A DNA stretch of 64,000 bases. It comes from Cryphonectria parasitica EP155 (Eukaryota; Ascomycota; Sordariomycetes; Diaporthales; Cryphonectriaceae). The first letter of the stretch is position 1. Every line of letters starts with the position of its first letter. The translations under genes were made by a program, and so were the position numbers. Under the pieces are notes generated by a model. That model saw nothing but the letters and a program-made list of their open reading frames with translations. It did no database searches and had not been told where the DNA came from. Location: positions 2,074,068-2,138,067 of the forward strand of contig NW_024468910.1 of assembly GCF_011745365.1 (NCBI RefSeq), read 5' to 3'. This document shows, one piece after another, positions 11,154-20,889 of this stretch.

Positions 11154-12509
11154 CTAAACATAGCCCTTGAGCACAGCGGCCTCGGCGTTCAATATCGAAG
11201 AGCCCGCTGCTCCAATGACAGCTATTTGAGGACACCAAGTCAGTTTAAAACTCGATCCGCGGTACCATCGTAATTAAGGGGCCGGACTTACTATTATGGC
11301 TCAAAGCCACAAACTTGAGATCAAAGATTCCGCTCTCGTCTTCCCTCACTCGACCGACGCTCACCGTGTATCCCCTTGAGAGCTCACGATCGAGCCTCGG
11401 CTGGGGCCGGTCGGGCTGGTCGTCCCCAAACACCATGATGCTCGGCTTGGGTGCGGACGGGCAACCCAGCTTCTCCACGTCGCTCACGTATTCCCTGAGC
11501 GCCTCCTTGACCTCCTCCGCGCTCGGCGGCGGCCGCTTAGCGAAGCGGAGCGAGACGCAGGCGGTATGGCCGTCCAGGACTGGCACCCGGTTGCACGAGG
11601 CCGACACCTTGAGGCTCTTAAGCTCCTCGAAGGCTGTGGCATCGGCGTTGATGCCGCCCAAGATCTTCTGGGCCTCCGTCTCAAGCTTGTCCTCTTCGCC
11701 AGAGATGAACGGCACGACATTGTCGATGATGTCCATCGAGCTCACGCCAGGGTAGCCCGCGCCGCTCACGGCCTGCATGGTGACGACCGACACGGTCTCG
11801 ATGGGGCCAAAGCGTGCCTGCATGGCAGCAAAAGGGATCACCAGGCCGATGACGGCACAATTGCTATTGCAGACTAGGAACCCCTTTTCGAGGTTGTGAT
11901 GTTTCCGTTGGTGGGGGATGAGGTCGAGGTGCGGCAGGTTGACGGTGGGTACGACAAGGGGAACGAGGGGGTCGCGTCGGTAGTTCTTAGCGTTGGAGAA
12001 GACGGCCAGGTTGGCCTTGAGGAAGTCCATTTCTGTGAGGTACAGTTATTCATGTCAGTCAGAAGCTGGCAGTGCGCGCGGCGGGGAAGGGCAGGCTGGG
12101 GGAGGGGGTTCAAATCGCTCCAAGAAGGGAAGTATTTCTCATACGTACCAACTTCACCTGCTATGTTCGCATCCAGACCGCTGAAGACGATGTCACAGTC
12201 CAGAAACTCGCTCGACTTGCACTCCTTGACGACCAAGTCGCCCACAGCGCCCATGGGCGTGGACTGCTTCCACTTGACGGCATCGCGATATTTCTTCCCC
12301 GCGGACTGGGGTGATGCGCCGACAGCGACGAGCTTGAGGAAGGGGTGGTCCTGGAGCAGGAGGATGAAGCGCTGGCCGACGGACCCAGTGGCACCGAGGA
12401 CACCTGGTTGGGATCAGCATATGTCAGCTGTGAGAGCGAGCGGCGAGGTTGGTATCGAGGACGGGGAAAGCAACGAACCGCACTTCTTCTCTGGGTACTT
12501 TGAAGCCAT
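11154..12509 (-). CDS. HOM2: aspartate-semialdehyde dehydrogenase
   Basis: Four exons: 12479-12509, 12149-12403, 11292-12032, 11154-11221, joining in frame to 364 residues, essentially the length of yeast Hom2 (365). The enzyme reduces aspartyl-4-phosphate to aspartate-4-semialdehyde with NADPH, the second step of the aspartate pathway to homoserine, threonine, methionine and isoleucine, in the cytosol. The N-terminal nucleotide-binding motif GATGSVG is at residues 14-20. The catalytic cysteine is Cys154 in [10 protein letters not shown], the expected place. The segment [17 protein letters not shown] and the C-terminal [11 protein letters not shown] are typical of the fungal/archaeal-type enzyme. 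The very short first exon is supported by continuity of the Rossmann motif across the splice. A Gcn4/CPC1-like half site lies about 225 bases upstream. Confidence 0.97.
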
Positions 12510-13333
12510 AGCAGTCGACAGCTGTCTCCGAGGTAGAAGGGCACACGAAGAGGGGCTCTATCTAGTCAATTGGCCTGCAAGGCTGTTTGTGCAGGAACAA
12601 GTCGTGTGGCGCTCGAGTTCCTTTTCAAGTGAAGGTTAAGGTGAAGAGGAATTGTCAAAATGAGCTGACTTTGTTGCGAGCAGAACCACGTCACACCAGA
12701 AGCTCATACCAGTACTATAGTAGCGACTTGTCGAGTCACAGAAGAAGAAAAAAAAACAGCCAAGCAGTCCCGCTATCGGAGCTCAAGGTGGTAAGATTGT
12801 AGTGGCAAATCGCGGGGGAGGGGAAAAGGCGCATGCTAATGCATTGTTGCAGGGGCGGGATGCAACCCCCTGTGCCTCTGAACCACAGCAACAGGGGGCC
12901 CTGTAGCCTCCACGAAGAACCCCTTGTCGGTTCTATTTCAACGTCACCCAAGCTCCATCACCTTTATGAGGTTTCTGCCAGCTGCTTGGCTGTTGGGGGC
13001 ACAAATTTCCACCTTGGATGTCGATCATGATTGTTTTTTATTTAGTTTTTCTCTGCTAATAGATGCACACTCCTTGGGATTATTTTTCTTTTTCCCCCTT
13101 AGAGTGCAGAATTATTCCCTGTGGTACTGAACAGCAGGGACGCAGAGCCCAATGTACTCTCAACTTCTTGTCAAAAAGGCTAATAGCCTGCGCTTCTGTC
13201 ATCGAAGCGTCATTGCGACTATGATCTCGCCTACTCGTACCAAGTAATTGAAATACTATTACAAGTCCCCCCCTACCTCTCTGCTTCTCTCAAACAAGGA
13301 CAACGCCAAGCCGTCATCCTCACTTCCAACTGC
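12510..13333. other. HOM2 upstream region and 3' side of the 1362-residue gene
   Basis: Holds the HOM2 promoter (with the GAGTCA core at 12733-12738) and the 3' flank of the minus-strand gene that ends at 13334. No coding frame is supported. Confidence 0.55.
12733..12738 (-). promoter_or_regulatory. possible Gcn4/CPC1 half site upstream of HOM2
   Basis: On the minus strand the sequence reads TGACTCG, six of seven bases of the Gcn4/CPC1 consensus TGASTCA, about 225 bases before the HOM2 start. Amino-acid biosynthesis genes are classic targets of this factor. A single imperfect site could be chance. Confidence 0.4.
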
Positions 13334-16300
13334 TCACATACCAAAGGCGCCGAATCCGACCACAGACCTAGGACCAGGCCGTTCCCTCAACTTCCGCACC
13401 TCATCGTCCCCAATGTCCCCAGATCCGAGGCTCTCCATACTCGGCGGGCTCCCGCTGGCCTGCAGCTCCCTCATGAGCGGCTCGATCATCTCCATGCCGC
13501 TCCCGCCGGGCCGATAGGGACGGGCATCGTCTTCACGGGCGGGTGACCGCCTGACCACCTCTTCGGGCCCACCAACGCTAGCATCGGTATCGTCGTACGT
13601 CTCCAGGCTGCTTATGCTCTGTGTGGATAGTCTCCTGGCACCATCCGCCTCCTGCTCATCGCGCACGGTTGGTGGGTTCCTGCGGACATCTGGCGATGGC
13701 GAAGGTTCAAATGCCAGGTTTCTGGCCCGCACGGCAGCTCTGTCGTCCAGCTCGATATCGTCGGTGCAAATCGGCGGCATCCTCGTGAGGCTGAAATCCG
13801 ATGTGACCGCCATCGAGTTGGGTCGGACTTTGCCCAGCATTGGTGCAGAGACGGAGGAATCCTGCTGCCTGCTGTGTACAATCGGATCCAATAGGGTTGC
13901 CCTTCGGGACCAGCGTCGGTGGCGCGGGTCGAGGTCCTCCAGGCCTTGGAGTGGGAGCGAAGGATGGTCATCGCTGGTGAAGCTGGGGTTGTCGTCGCTG
14001 TCTTCTAGGTAGAGTCGCCTTGGACGCTCAGGTGTGCCTCTGTCCTGTTCGAGAGATTGCCGGTGCAACACGACGATCTCGTCCTCGTCGAGACCGGCAT
14101 CGCCATGGCTATAGATGGCATCTCTGTGCAGGTCCTCCTCAGTGTCCCTCCTCGCGAACCGGCTCTGTATCCCATTGCGATGATACCTCGACGACGGCGA
14201 CTGCCTATCACCAATATCGACCTCCTTTCTCTCGCCCTTTCGCCCGGCCTTCCTAATGTTCATCTTGCCCAGCGTCCGCTGCAGGTCACCCAACAGTGGC
14301 AACAAAGATGAGAGTAGGCGGTCTTCGTTGCGCTCAAGCCTCTCGACCCGCCTCTCCATATCTCGGATCTGCTTCTCACGCAGCGCCTCGTACTTCTGAA
14401 ACATCTGACTACGGGTCATCTTGAGAATTGACGGCTCTTCTGACACAGAGGCAACAGCACCGCCATTGCTGCCTTGGCCGAGCTTCGTCTTCGCAGTCCG
14501 CCCAAAGAAGCTCTTCTTGGAGGCAAGCATGCCTTTGCCTGCTGTCTTGGGCCGCGGCGGGCTGGCATCCCGTCTGGCGACAGGTGAATGGCGACCACCG
14601 CCCGACGCATGGGAGGCCGTTCTTCTGAAGTGGTACGAGTTGATGCGCTTCAACGGGGCTATGGGTCTGCGGAGGACAGAAGCATTGTCGGCGTCGGCAA
14701 ATGAGAGCTGAGACGTGGGCGATGATGGCGGCGGGGAGTCTGGAGGTGTGACGCTGCCGTACGGAAGAGCCGGCGATGGCCTGATCACGGTGGCGAGGGT
14801 AGCGAGTGAGGGGGCGGAGGAGACGATCGACTCTTTGCTCGTGCGGCCTAGGAGCTCCTGGTTTGATGGTGCGACGTCTGCAACAGTCACGACCTGGGTC
14901 AGGCTGAGAGCTTGAGATGCAGTCTTTGGCCTGACAGGCGCAGAAACAGCAGCTGGTTCGAGATCCGCCTTGCTTGCCTTGGGTGTCACCGAATCTTGAC
15001 TCCCATCCGATGAACTGCTGAGCCTGCGCTTCCAGAGCAGGTCGGATGGCTGTGCACCAGGCTTCTCGAGCACCATCCTCAGCTCGGCAACTCGTTGCAT
15101 CCGCGACAGCAGGGTTGACTTCCGTTCCGTCTGCCGCTCTTGTGTGTTGAGTACTGGGCTCGGGAGGCTTTCTTCGTGCTGCTGGGCTGGCTGCGTTTCT
15201 TGCTGTGTGAAACCAAGGCCCTGCTCTTCCCCTCTGCTCTCTACATGCTCAGTCGCGGCCACTGTACCTGGCTCGTTTTGGTTGTCATCTGCCTGTATCG
15301 TCGCCTTGCCTTTGCCTTTCGGGTCGGTGTTCGTTTCCGAGCTGCGTGTGAAGGCTGAGTGAACATCCTCCTGCCTGTTAACCTCCCTGTCCGTTACAGA
15401 CGGCAAAATATCCTCTGCAGTGACCTTCACAGGTCGGTGGGGCAATACCTCGGGATCAATCACAGTCGTGGATCCAGGTTGTTGCGCTGCGTCAACCTCT
15501 TGTACTCGTTCCTCCTGCACAGCCACCGAAGCGGACTCAGGGTTCAGATGCGCCATGCGAGCATGATTCTGCTCATCCTCCTCTGTCTCGTTCGTCTCGT
15601 TCGTCCGGGCAGTCACATTCCAATTGCTCCTCTCCCCCCTGCCCGCTTCAAGCTCGCGCCCGCTCCCGCTGGCCCTCTTGTGATCCAAACTTCTCCGCGT
15701 CCCGGGGCTCAAACCCTTGACAACATCCACCCCGACGAGGCGCCGCGGAGTCCGCGCCGCGCCTGCAGAAGAGGGGGGGACCTCGCTGCTCTCCGTGGTA
15801 CCAATGCTATCCAGCTGCGACTGCTCCGAGAAGATGCTCTCGCGCACTGTGTGATCCCTGGACGAGTCCCAGCTGTGGTACTGCATGGACTCACTCAGCG
15901 TCCATGGGCGCCTACTTTGGGGCCCCGGCTCCGAGGGCTGCAGGCTGGAGTTACGCTTGTGGTAGTACGCCCGCTGCTGCTGCGGCAGCGCCGAGGCGAA
16001 GCTGCGAAAACTGTACGCAGAGGTTGGCCTGGGGCCACGGGAGGCCGGCAGGTTCGAAGATGCCCGGACCCCTTTCACCAGCGCCTCAAGTGTGTCTCTG
16101 CGTGCAGCAGAGCGCAGTTCTTCACTCGTGCGCGGCGTCCCGTGCCGACTCGACTCGCTGCTCATGCGTAGCGGCATATCTGGGCGTGCGAGATCAGGTG
16201 ACGTGTTGACAGAGCGGACCTTCTCGTACACAGTGCCAAAGGTGTTGCGCGAAGCGAGCCGGATTCTGCGGGCGGCCAGAGCTTCCTCACGTGCTTGTCC

Positions 16301-17422
16301 ATGGCGGTAGCTGCTCTCCTTGCCCCAAGAGGTAGACGAGAGTGACTCGCGCTCCTCGGCGAGGGGTCCGAGCTGGGTGCCCCTGCGTGACTCTGTCGCG
16401 AAAGCAGTCCTGGGGCGGAGCGTGACATCGTCATAGATCTCAGGCGATAGCTCTGGCGAGGAGAGCGATCGAGACCGTCTCCTCGGAAAACCGAATCGAT
16501 GTCGAGGTTCTGGGCCGAGGTGGGCGTGCTCGATGGGTATTGATATTGCAATGTGCCTGAATCCGTCCACTGTAGTCCCCGCCACAGCAGTATCGGGCAG
16601 CTTGATCCGTGGCGGACGTCTCCTTCTCGTCGAAGGAGCCCGCGCCAGATCAGGGCTGACAGCCCCTCCTCGCTTCTTTATTGCCTTTCTTCTGGAACCC
16701 CTCCTCGTCAACAGACCGAGCGCCATCTTCAGCATACTTCTCCTCTTCTCCTTCGTCTTGTTATTGTTGCCTTTGCTATTCCTCCGCCTAAGCGAGGAGG
16801 CTGAGGACGTCGACGACGACGTGCTCGGGTCGGGGAGGCTCATGTAGTTCGATGGCGGTGGTGTAACGTCCCTCAGAAACGTGGCCAGCTCGCCCAGCGC
16901 CTCGTGCTGGCCCTCCAGCCCCTGCGGTCCATCCTGCCGAGGCGATCTCCGTGTCGATCGCCGCCGTAGCGCTGCGTCCAATCCCTCCAGCTCCAGCTGT
17001 AGATCCAGGCCCAGGTTTTGCTGCTGCGGCTCCTCTAGCCTGCCGTCCGTCTGCCGCGCTGCTCTCGCCATAATACTTAACGACGAGTCCATGTGGTGCG
17101 TACTGCTGCGCTTGCTGTTTCGCCGAGACTCTCCACCACCAGCGCCTCTCAGATACAATGGGCGCACAGTCGTCGTGTCGTACCCTTCCTTTTCCACCAG
17201 CGACGGGTCTATTAGCTGCGTGCTGCCGCGTTTGCTGCCGTTCCCAGAAGTTCCACCACCGATGCTCCTTGGGTACAATGAATCCACAGCCGTATCGTAC
17301 TCTCCCTTCTCTGTCAGCGATGCAGCAGCATCATGTCGCATGGCGCCGCCGTCCCTGGCTTTGTCGGGTTCCTCGTTGCGGGCGCAGCTGCTGTACATGT
17401 CAACCTCGCTTATGTACACCAT
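13334..17422 (-). CDS. large disordered Ser/Arg/Pro-rich protein, unknown function
   Basis: A single uninterrupted frame of 1362 codons. Its third-position G/C bias matches neighbouring genes, which supports a real gene. No enzyme domain is recognised. Most of the protein is low complexity, rich in Ser, Arg, Pro and Glu. Near the N-terminus a segment of about 40 residues occurs twice in tandem (residues about 34-74 and 75-114), sharing EKxxYDT, PLY/SLY and GGGxSxxxSKRxST. About residues 995-1065 form a predicted coiled coil (MFQKYEALREKQIRDMERRV and following heptads), the most structured part, probably for self-association. Basic clusters such as RRRNSK and KEKRRSM could act in nuclear import or phosphorylation-dependent binding. 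The start at 17422 is the first in-frame ATG. A large plus-strand open frame inside (15359-16171) is an antisense shadow. Role unknown. Confidence 0.8.
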   Translation of the reverse strand: MVYISEVDMYSSCARNEEPDKARDGGAMRHDAAASLTEKGEYDTAVDSLYPRSIGGGTSGNGSKRGSTQLIDPSLVEKEGYDTTTVRPLYLRGAGGGESRRNSKRSSTHHMDSSLSIMARAARQTDGRLEEPQQQNLGLDLQLELEGLDAALRRRSTRRSPRQDGPQGLEGQHEALGELATFLRDVTPPPSNYMSLPDPSTSSSTSSASSLRRRNSKGNNNKTKEKRRSMLKMALGLLTRRGSRRKAIKKRGGAVSPDLARAPSTRRRRPPRIKLPDTAVAGTTVDGFRHIAISIPIEHAHLGPEPRHRFGFPRRRSRSLSSPELSPEIYDDVTLRPRTAFATESRRGTQLGPLAEERESLSSTSWGKESSYRHGQAREEALAARRIRLASRNTFGTVYEKVRSVNTSPDLARPDMPLRMSSESSRHGTPRTSEELRSAARRDTLEALVKGVRASSNLPASRGPRPTSAYSFRSFASALPQQQRAYYHKRNSSLQPSEPGPQSRRPWTLSESMQYHSWDSSRDHTVRESIFSEQSQLDSIGTTESSEVPPSSAGAARTPRRLVGVDVVKGLSPGTRRSLDHKRASGSGRELEAGRGERSNWNVTARTNETNETEEDEQNHARMAHLNPESASVAVQEERVQEVDAAQQPGSTTVIDPEVLPHRPVKVTAEDILPSVTDREVNRQEDVHSAFTRSSETNTDPKGKGKATIQADDNQNEPGTVAATEHVESRGEEQGLGFTQQETQPAQQHEESLPSPVLNTQERQTERKSTLLSRMQRVAELRMVLEKPGAQPSDLLWKRRLSSSSDGSQDSVTPKASKADLEPAAVSAPVRPKTASQALSLTQVVTVADVAPSNQELLGRTSKESIVSSAPSLATLATVIRPSPALPYGSVTPPDSPPPSSPTSQLSFADADNASVLRRPIAPLKRINSYHFRRTASHASGGGRHSPVARRDASPPRPKTAGKGMLASKKSFFGRTAKTKLGQGSNGGAVASVSEEPSILKMTRSQMFQKYEALREKQIRDMERRVERLERNEDRLLSSLLPLLGDLQRTLGKMNIRKAGRKGERKEVDIGDRQSPSSRYHRNGIQSRFARRDTEEDLHRDAIYSHGDAGLDEDEIVVLHRQSLEQDRGTPERPRRLYLEDSDDNPSFTSDDHPSLPLQGLEDLDPRHRRWSRRATLLDPIVHSRQQDSSVSAPMLGKVRPNSMAVTSDFSLTRMPPICTDDIELDDRAAVRARNLAFEPSPSPDVRRNPPTVRDEQEADGARRLSTQSISSLETYDDTDASVGGPEEVVRRSPAREDDARPYRPGGSGMEMIEPLMRELQASGSPPSMESLGSGDIGDDEVRKLRERPGPRSVVGFGAFGM

Positions 17423-20342
17423 GATGTCTTTTCGTCCTGTTCTCGTATCAGGTCAGAAGAGCTATGGCATCCGCCACGACAGCGGGCATAGTTCTCCCTC
17501 CCCCGATGTCTATCCGATTGTGGGCGTGCGAGAGAAAGAGAGGAAGAGAGAGGAAGAGGGAGTTTGAGGAAGTAAAAGGTTGAAAAGGAGGGGATACACA
17601 AGTTTCGGATTCAGCACATCGGCCAGTGCAATGCTCGTTGAGGAGGGGGGGAGGGGTTGAGAGGAGGCGCGGGTGAAACCCTGCGCTTCTGGCGTCGAGG
17701 CGCACAGCGTTGAGGTTTGTGTGAGGGTTCCTTGACAGTGATGAGTTGTCGCTGTGCTGTGACCTGCTATGTGGTCGCCACCCTTTTTCTTGATGCTGGG
17801 ATGCTGACTCGCTAGTGAGGCGAACTTTAGATCGGACCGTGAGGCGCGAGTGACAATCGCAACGCTTCAAGTCGATACAGGTCGAGACCGATTAAGATTC
17901 TCTGGGGGGTTTCCTTCTTCTTTCCTGCCTTCTTGGAGTAGGAGCGTAAAGGAACTTTCAATCGAGCCAAGGAGAAGATAGAGAGCCTTGTCTGTGCGCC
18001 AAACAGCTAGTGACAAAGATTTATCACTTTGATAAACAGATCACCTTTGCACCGGCAGCGGCTGGAGGGTGAAAGCCACGCGGGCCATGGCCTCGGTCGA
18101 TCCAGCCCGAACAGGAAATATTTCTTGGTGAGCAAGGGTCAAACTTGAAGAACCTACTTCTTTCCTAGTGCTATCGTACTCAACCTACTGTCGGACCCAC
18201 AGCGTGTGCTTTGTAGATGATGGGGGACAAAAGGGTCCCAACCTGTCGATGATGAAGAGACAGGGAGTGGCCTTCTCAGGAAGAGGGGCAAGGCTTGATC
18301 ATCAACCAGGACAAGATCCTCTCTCTGTAGATACCCGAACACGCCGAGATCCACAACACTCTCAAGAGTCAGGTGATAAGACGTCGGACCTGATACCAAG
18401 AGCAGTAGGGGTCATGGCCATGGCGAAACACAGGTCCAGCCGCAAAGGCGTTTCCTGTGGTGCCACAGGAAGTGTGTAATTTAAATGCCGGGCGGCCGGG
18501 TGGACATGGGCATCCATGACAAGAAAAGCAACCACTTCTCTTATTGTTGATCCCCACAACCAAGCGGGGCCCAAGTATCATCAGTTAGTGCCGCATCTAC
18601 AGCTGTAATCCCTGGGGGCGGCCGCTTCGCCTCGTTTTCTCAGACGGAATCTCTCCTTGACACTAGAAACATTGAAACAGGAACGGGGTCCCGGGTCCGC
18701 CCTACACATGTCTCAGAGACCCTTCCCGCTAAAGAGTAGGGCCAGCCCGGCCGGCGACCTCTTAAGAGAAATGTTTTGCAATTTTGACAAGTTTTTATCC
18801 CGTCAAGACGCGAGAGACCACAACGTCAATCCCTGCAGATATATGACGCAGCGGTGACTGGCCCAAGTAATTATTGGAATCAAAACCGAAAAGTGGCAGC
18901 GACGAGATGCAGGTCCGGCGGAGATGTTGAAGTCTTCATGACGTAATTACTCGAGTGAATAACTCGAGAGCCTTGTGAGAAATCTGATATGTGTCTGGTA
19001 AATTACGTGCACAATACCTCAACCAAGCGTGAGTAGGCGGCAGAGCAGATCCAACTTTGTTCTTGCTATTTTTTTTATAAAAAAAAATTGTGCCTTCTTT
19101 TAAGTTGTTGGCTCGGCTCAAAATTCATTCGTATTCACTTGGGGAGAGCCTGACACATGAACTGTGCAGTTTGTCTTGACATTTATCAAGTTGCTGCCAG
19201 GGTTTAGAGGATAAGCAAGCCACAGATTCAACTTTTGAGTAACTGAGAGCTTAACATTGACCATCAACTACTGCTGCGTGAGCTGCTACATGTGTTTTGG
19301 ATGATCAGCGGGTGCCTCGTAGAAAACTCCTATTTATATCAACCAACACCAAGTCTGTGGTCATTCATGTCTTATTGTCGCCTTATAACAACTCATGTAC
19401 AAGACCAATGGAGAATGATTGTGAGAGGGCCAGATCCTCGTGCCAAGCGCAGCATGATTTATCTGGAAAGAAAAGTACATGATTCTGCTAGCAGATCCTA
19501 CCCAACTTTGGCTTCCTGAATGTACTCTACACGTTTAATGGCTACCCTAGAACCGGGAGCCGTCAGCCTGGGTGCCCTTAGGTAGATGTCAAGTCTCAAG
19601 CTTCCAACAAGGCACGGTCTCGAAGAGGAGCATCGGTAGTCGAATCTCTTCTCTGCCTCTCAATTCGCAATTGGTTGCGTGCAGTCCCACCAACAGTACA
19701 TCAATACCTACCTAGCCGCAGTCTTTATCGAGATCTGTCTTCACTGAAACATCTACCCATGAGATTGTGATCTTTCCGCACAGGATTGTCTGCCACTTGA
19801 TGACCATGGTGACTGCTGTTCCAGACAAGGCTTGGCAGTATGACAGTTCTCTTCCGTTAGCTCTCTGCTGCCCAAATATTCGAATAGACATTCTGTTGTA
19901 GATCATTGGATGTCATACGTTTGGGTTCGTCATGCTTGATCTTGTTTCTCGGCCACTTGAATGGGCAACCACTGAAGCGGCTTACCACTGTCCAAGAACC
20001 AGAGACAGTAACAAGATCAGTCAGAGTTCTGGAAAGCACCTGGACTCCAGAATTATTGAGCCACTTAACTATGTAGGATGAAGCGAAGCTGGTCTGTTCA
20101 GTAGTGTCAAGGAGGGGGTACACAACCAGGCACAGCATGGCCTGTGTACTTTTGTATTTACTTGGACGCATTTATTCCTCGCTCTTATCTGAGAACGCTG
20201 TGGCATCTGTTCCTGCCTTACTGCGTTGTCGACATTCTTTCTCTTCCGCTACGTCAACATCTTTTCCTTCACACCATCCACAGTACTACCACATCACTTA
20301 AGAAACTGTTCCTGATATCAATGAACATTGCTTTCCAGCACC
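17423..20342. other. gene-poor region, left part of the 17-28 kb island
   Basis: The first 500 bases should contain the promoter of the minus-strand gene starting at 17422. The rest has no supported gene; open frames are short and lack coding bias. A weak two-exon minus-strand candidate at 19712-20138 is treated as a finding. An AT-rich T/A stretch lies at about 19070-19090. Confidence 0.5.
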
Positions 20343-20889
20343 ATGTCATCGGTCTTGGGATATCCTTCCCCGGCCAGCGGTCGTCTGCCCCTTGACCTTG
20401 AGCGCCTCGTCTCTGCCACTGTGGCTATCAACTTGGCGCAGATGAACGCCCCGTCCCAAACCTCGTCCTCGTACGAAATCACCAACAGAATTGGCAACAC
20501 TTTTTCCTCCCTATACGAGCTTGCCCTTCGTACCGTCGGCCGAGTTCTCGTACAGTCCCGAGGCCAGGCTGTGCCACACGTCCACCATAAACTCTTAAAA
20601 AGAGCTCGAGGCCTTCACAGCCGCCACCGCAGAGGGGACACAAAATATAATGACGCTGCATACTGACAATTCCCCGCTCAGAGCCTTCATTGTGGTCAAC
20701 AGCTCCCATATGCACAGCCCAGTGGTTCGGGCTGTCGTGTCCCGCTCCATGAATGCCGTCCCTCACCGCCGCTTCGAGGGCTTGCTGCTTGCTGCTCTCC
20801 GCGTCGCGGTCCTAGGTGTCTCAGTATTCTATCTCTTCCAAGCCATGCGCGTCACTACCCAGAAGGTCTGCGCCTATTTCCAGGACTAG
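20343..20889 (+). CDS. putative membrane-anchored protein with interrupted frame
   Basis: Two adjacent frames with strong C/G third-position bias, typical of this genome's genes. Frame one starts at ATG 20343 (context CAGCACC) and is good to about 20597. The second continues from about 20602 to TAG at 20887-20889 and is offset by one base. The junction lies at a run of five A (20597-20601): one A fewer would fuse them into 181 residues. Alternatively a 55-base intron from GTACAG at 20550 to GAG at 20604 would also restore frame, but its donor is weak, it lacks a clear branch site, and its sequence looks coding. The C-terminal part contains a hydrophobic segment (LLLAALRVAVLGVSVFYLF) that could be a membrane anchor. 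No family is recognised. Choices are a short intron, a base-call error in a homopolymer, or a recently broken gene. Confidence 0.6.

Noticed and set aside
11896..12639. 247-codon plus-strand open frame
   Set aside because: Antisense shadow of HOM2, crossing its introns and start; no protein features.
15359..16171. 270-codon plus-strand open frame
   Set aside because: Lies antisense within the 1362-residue gene, whose G/C-rich codons open the opposite frame.
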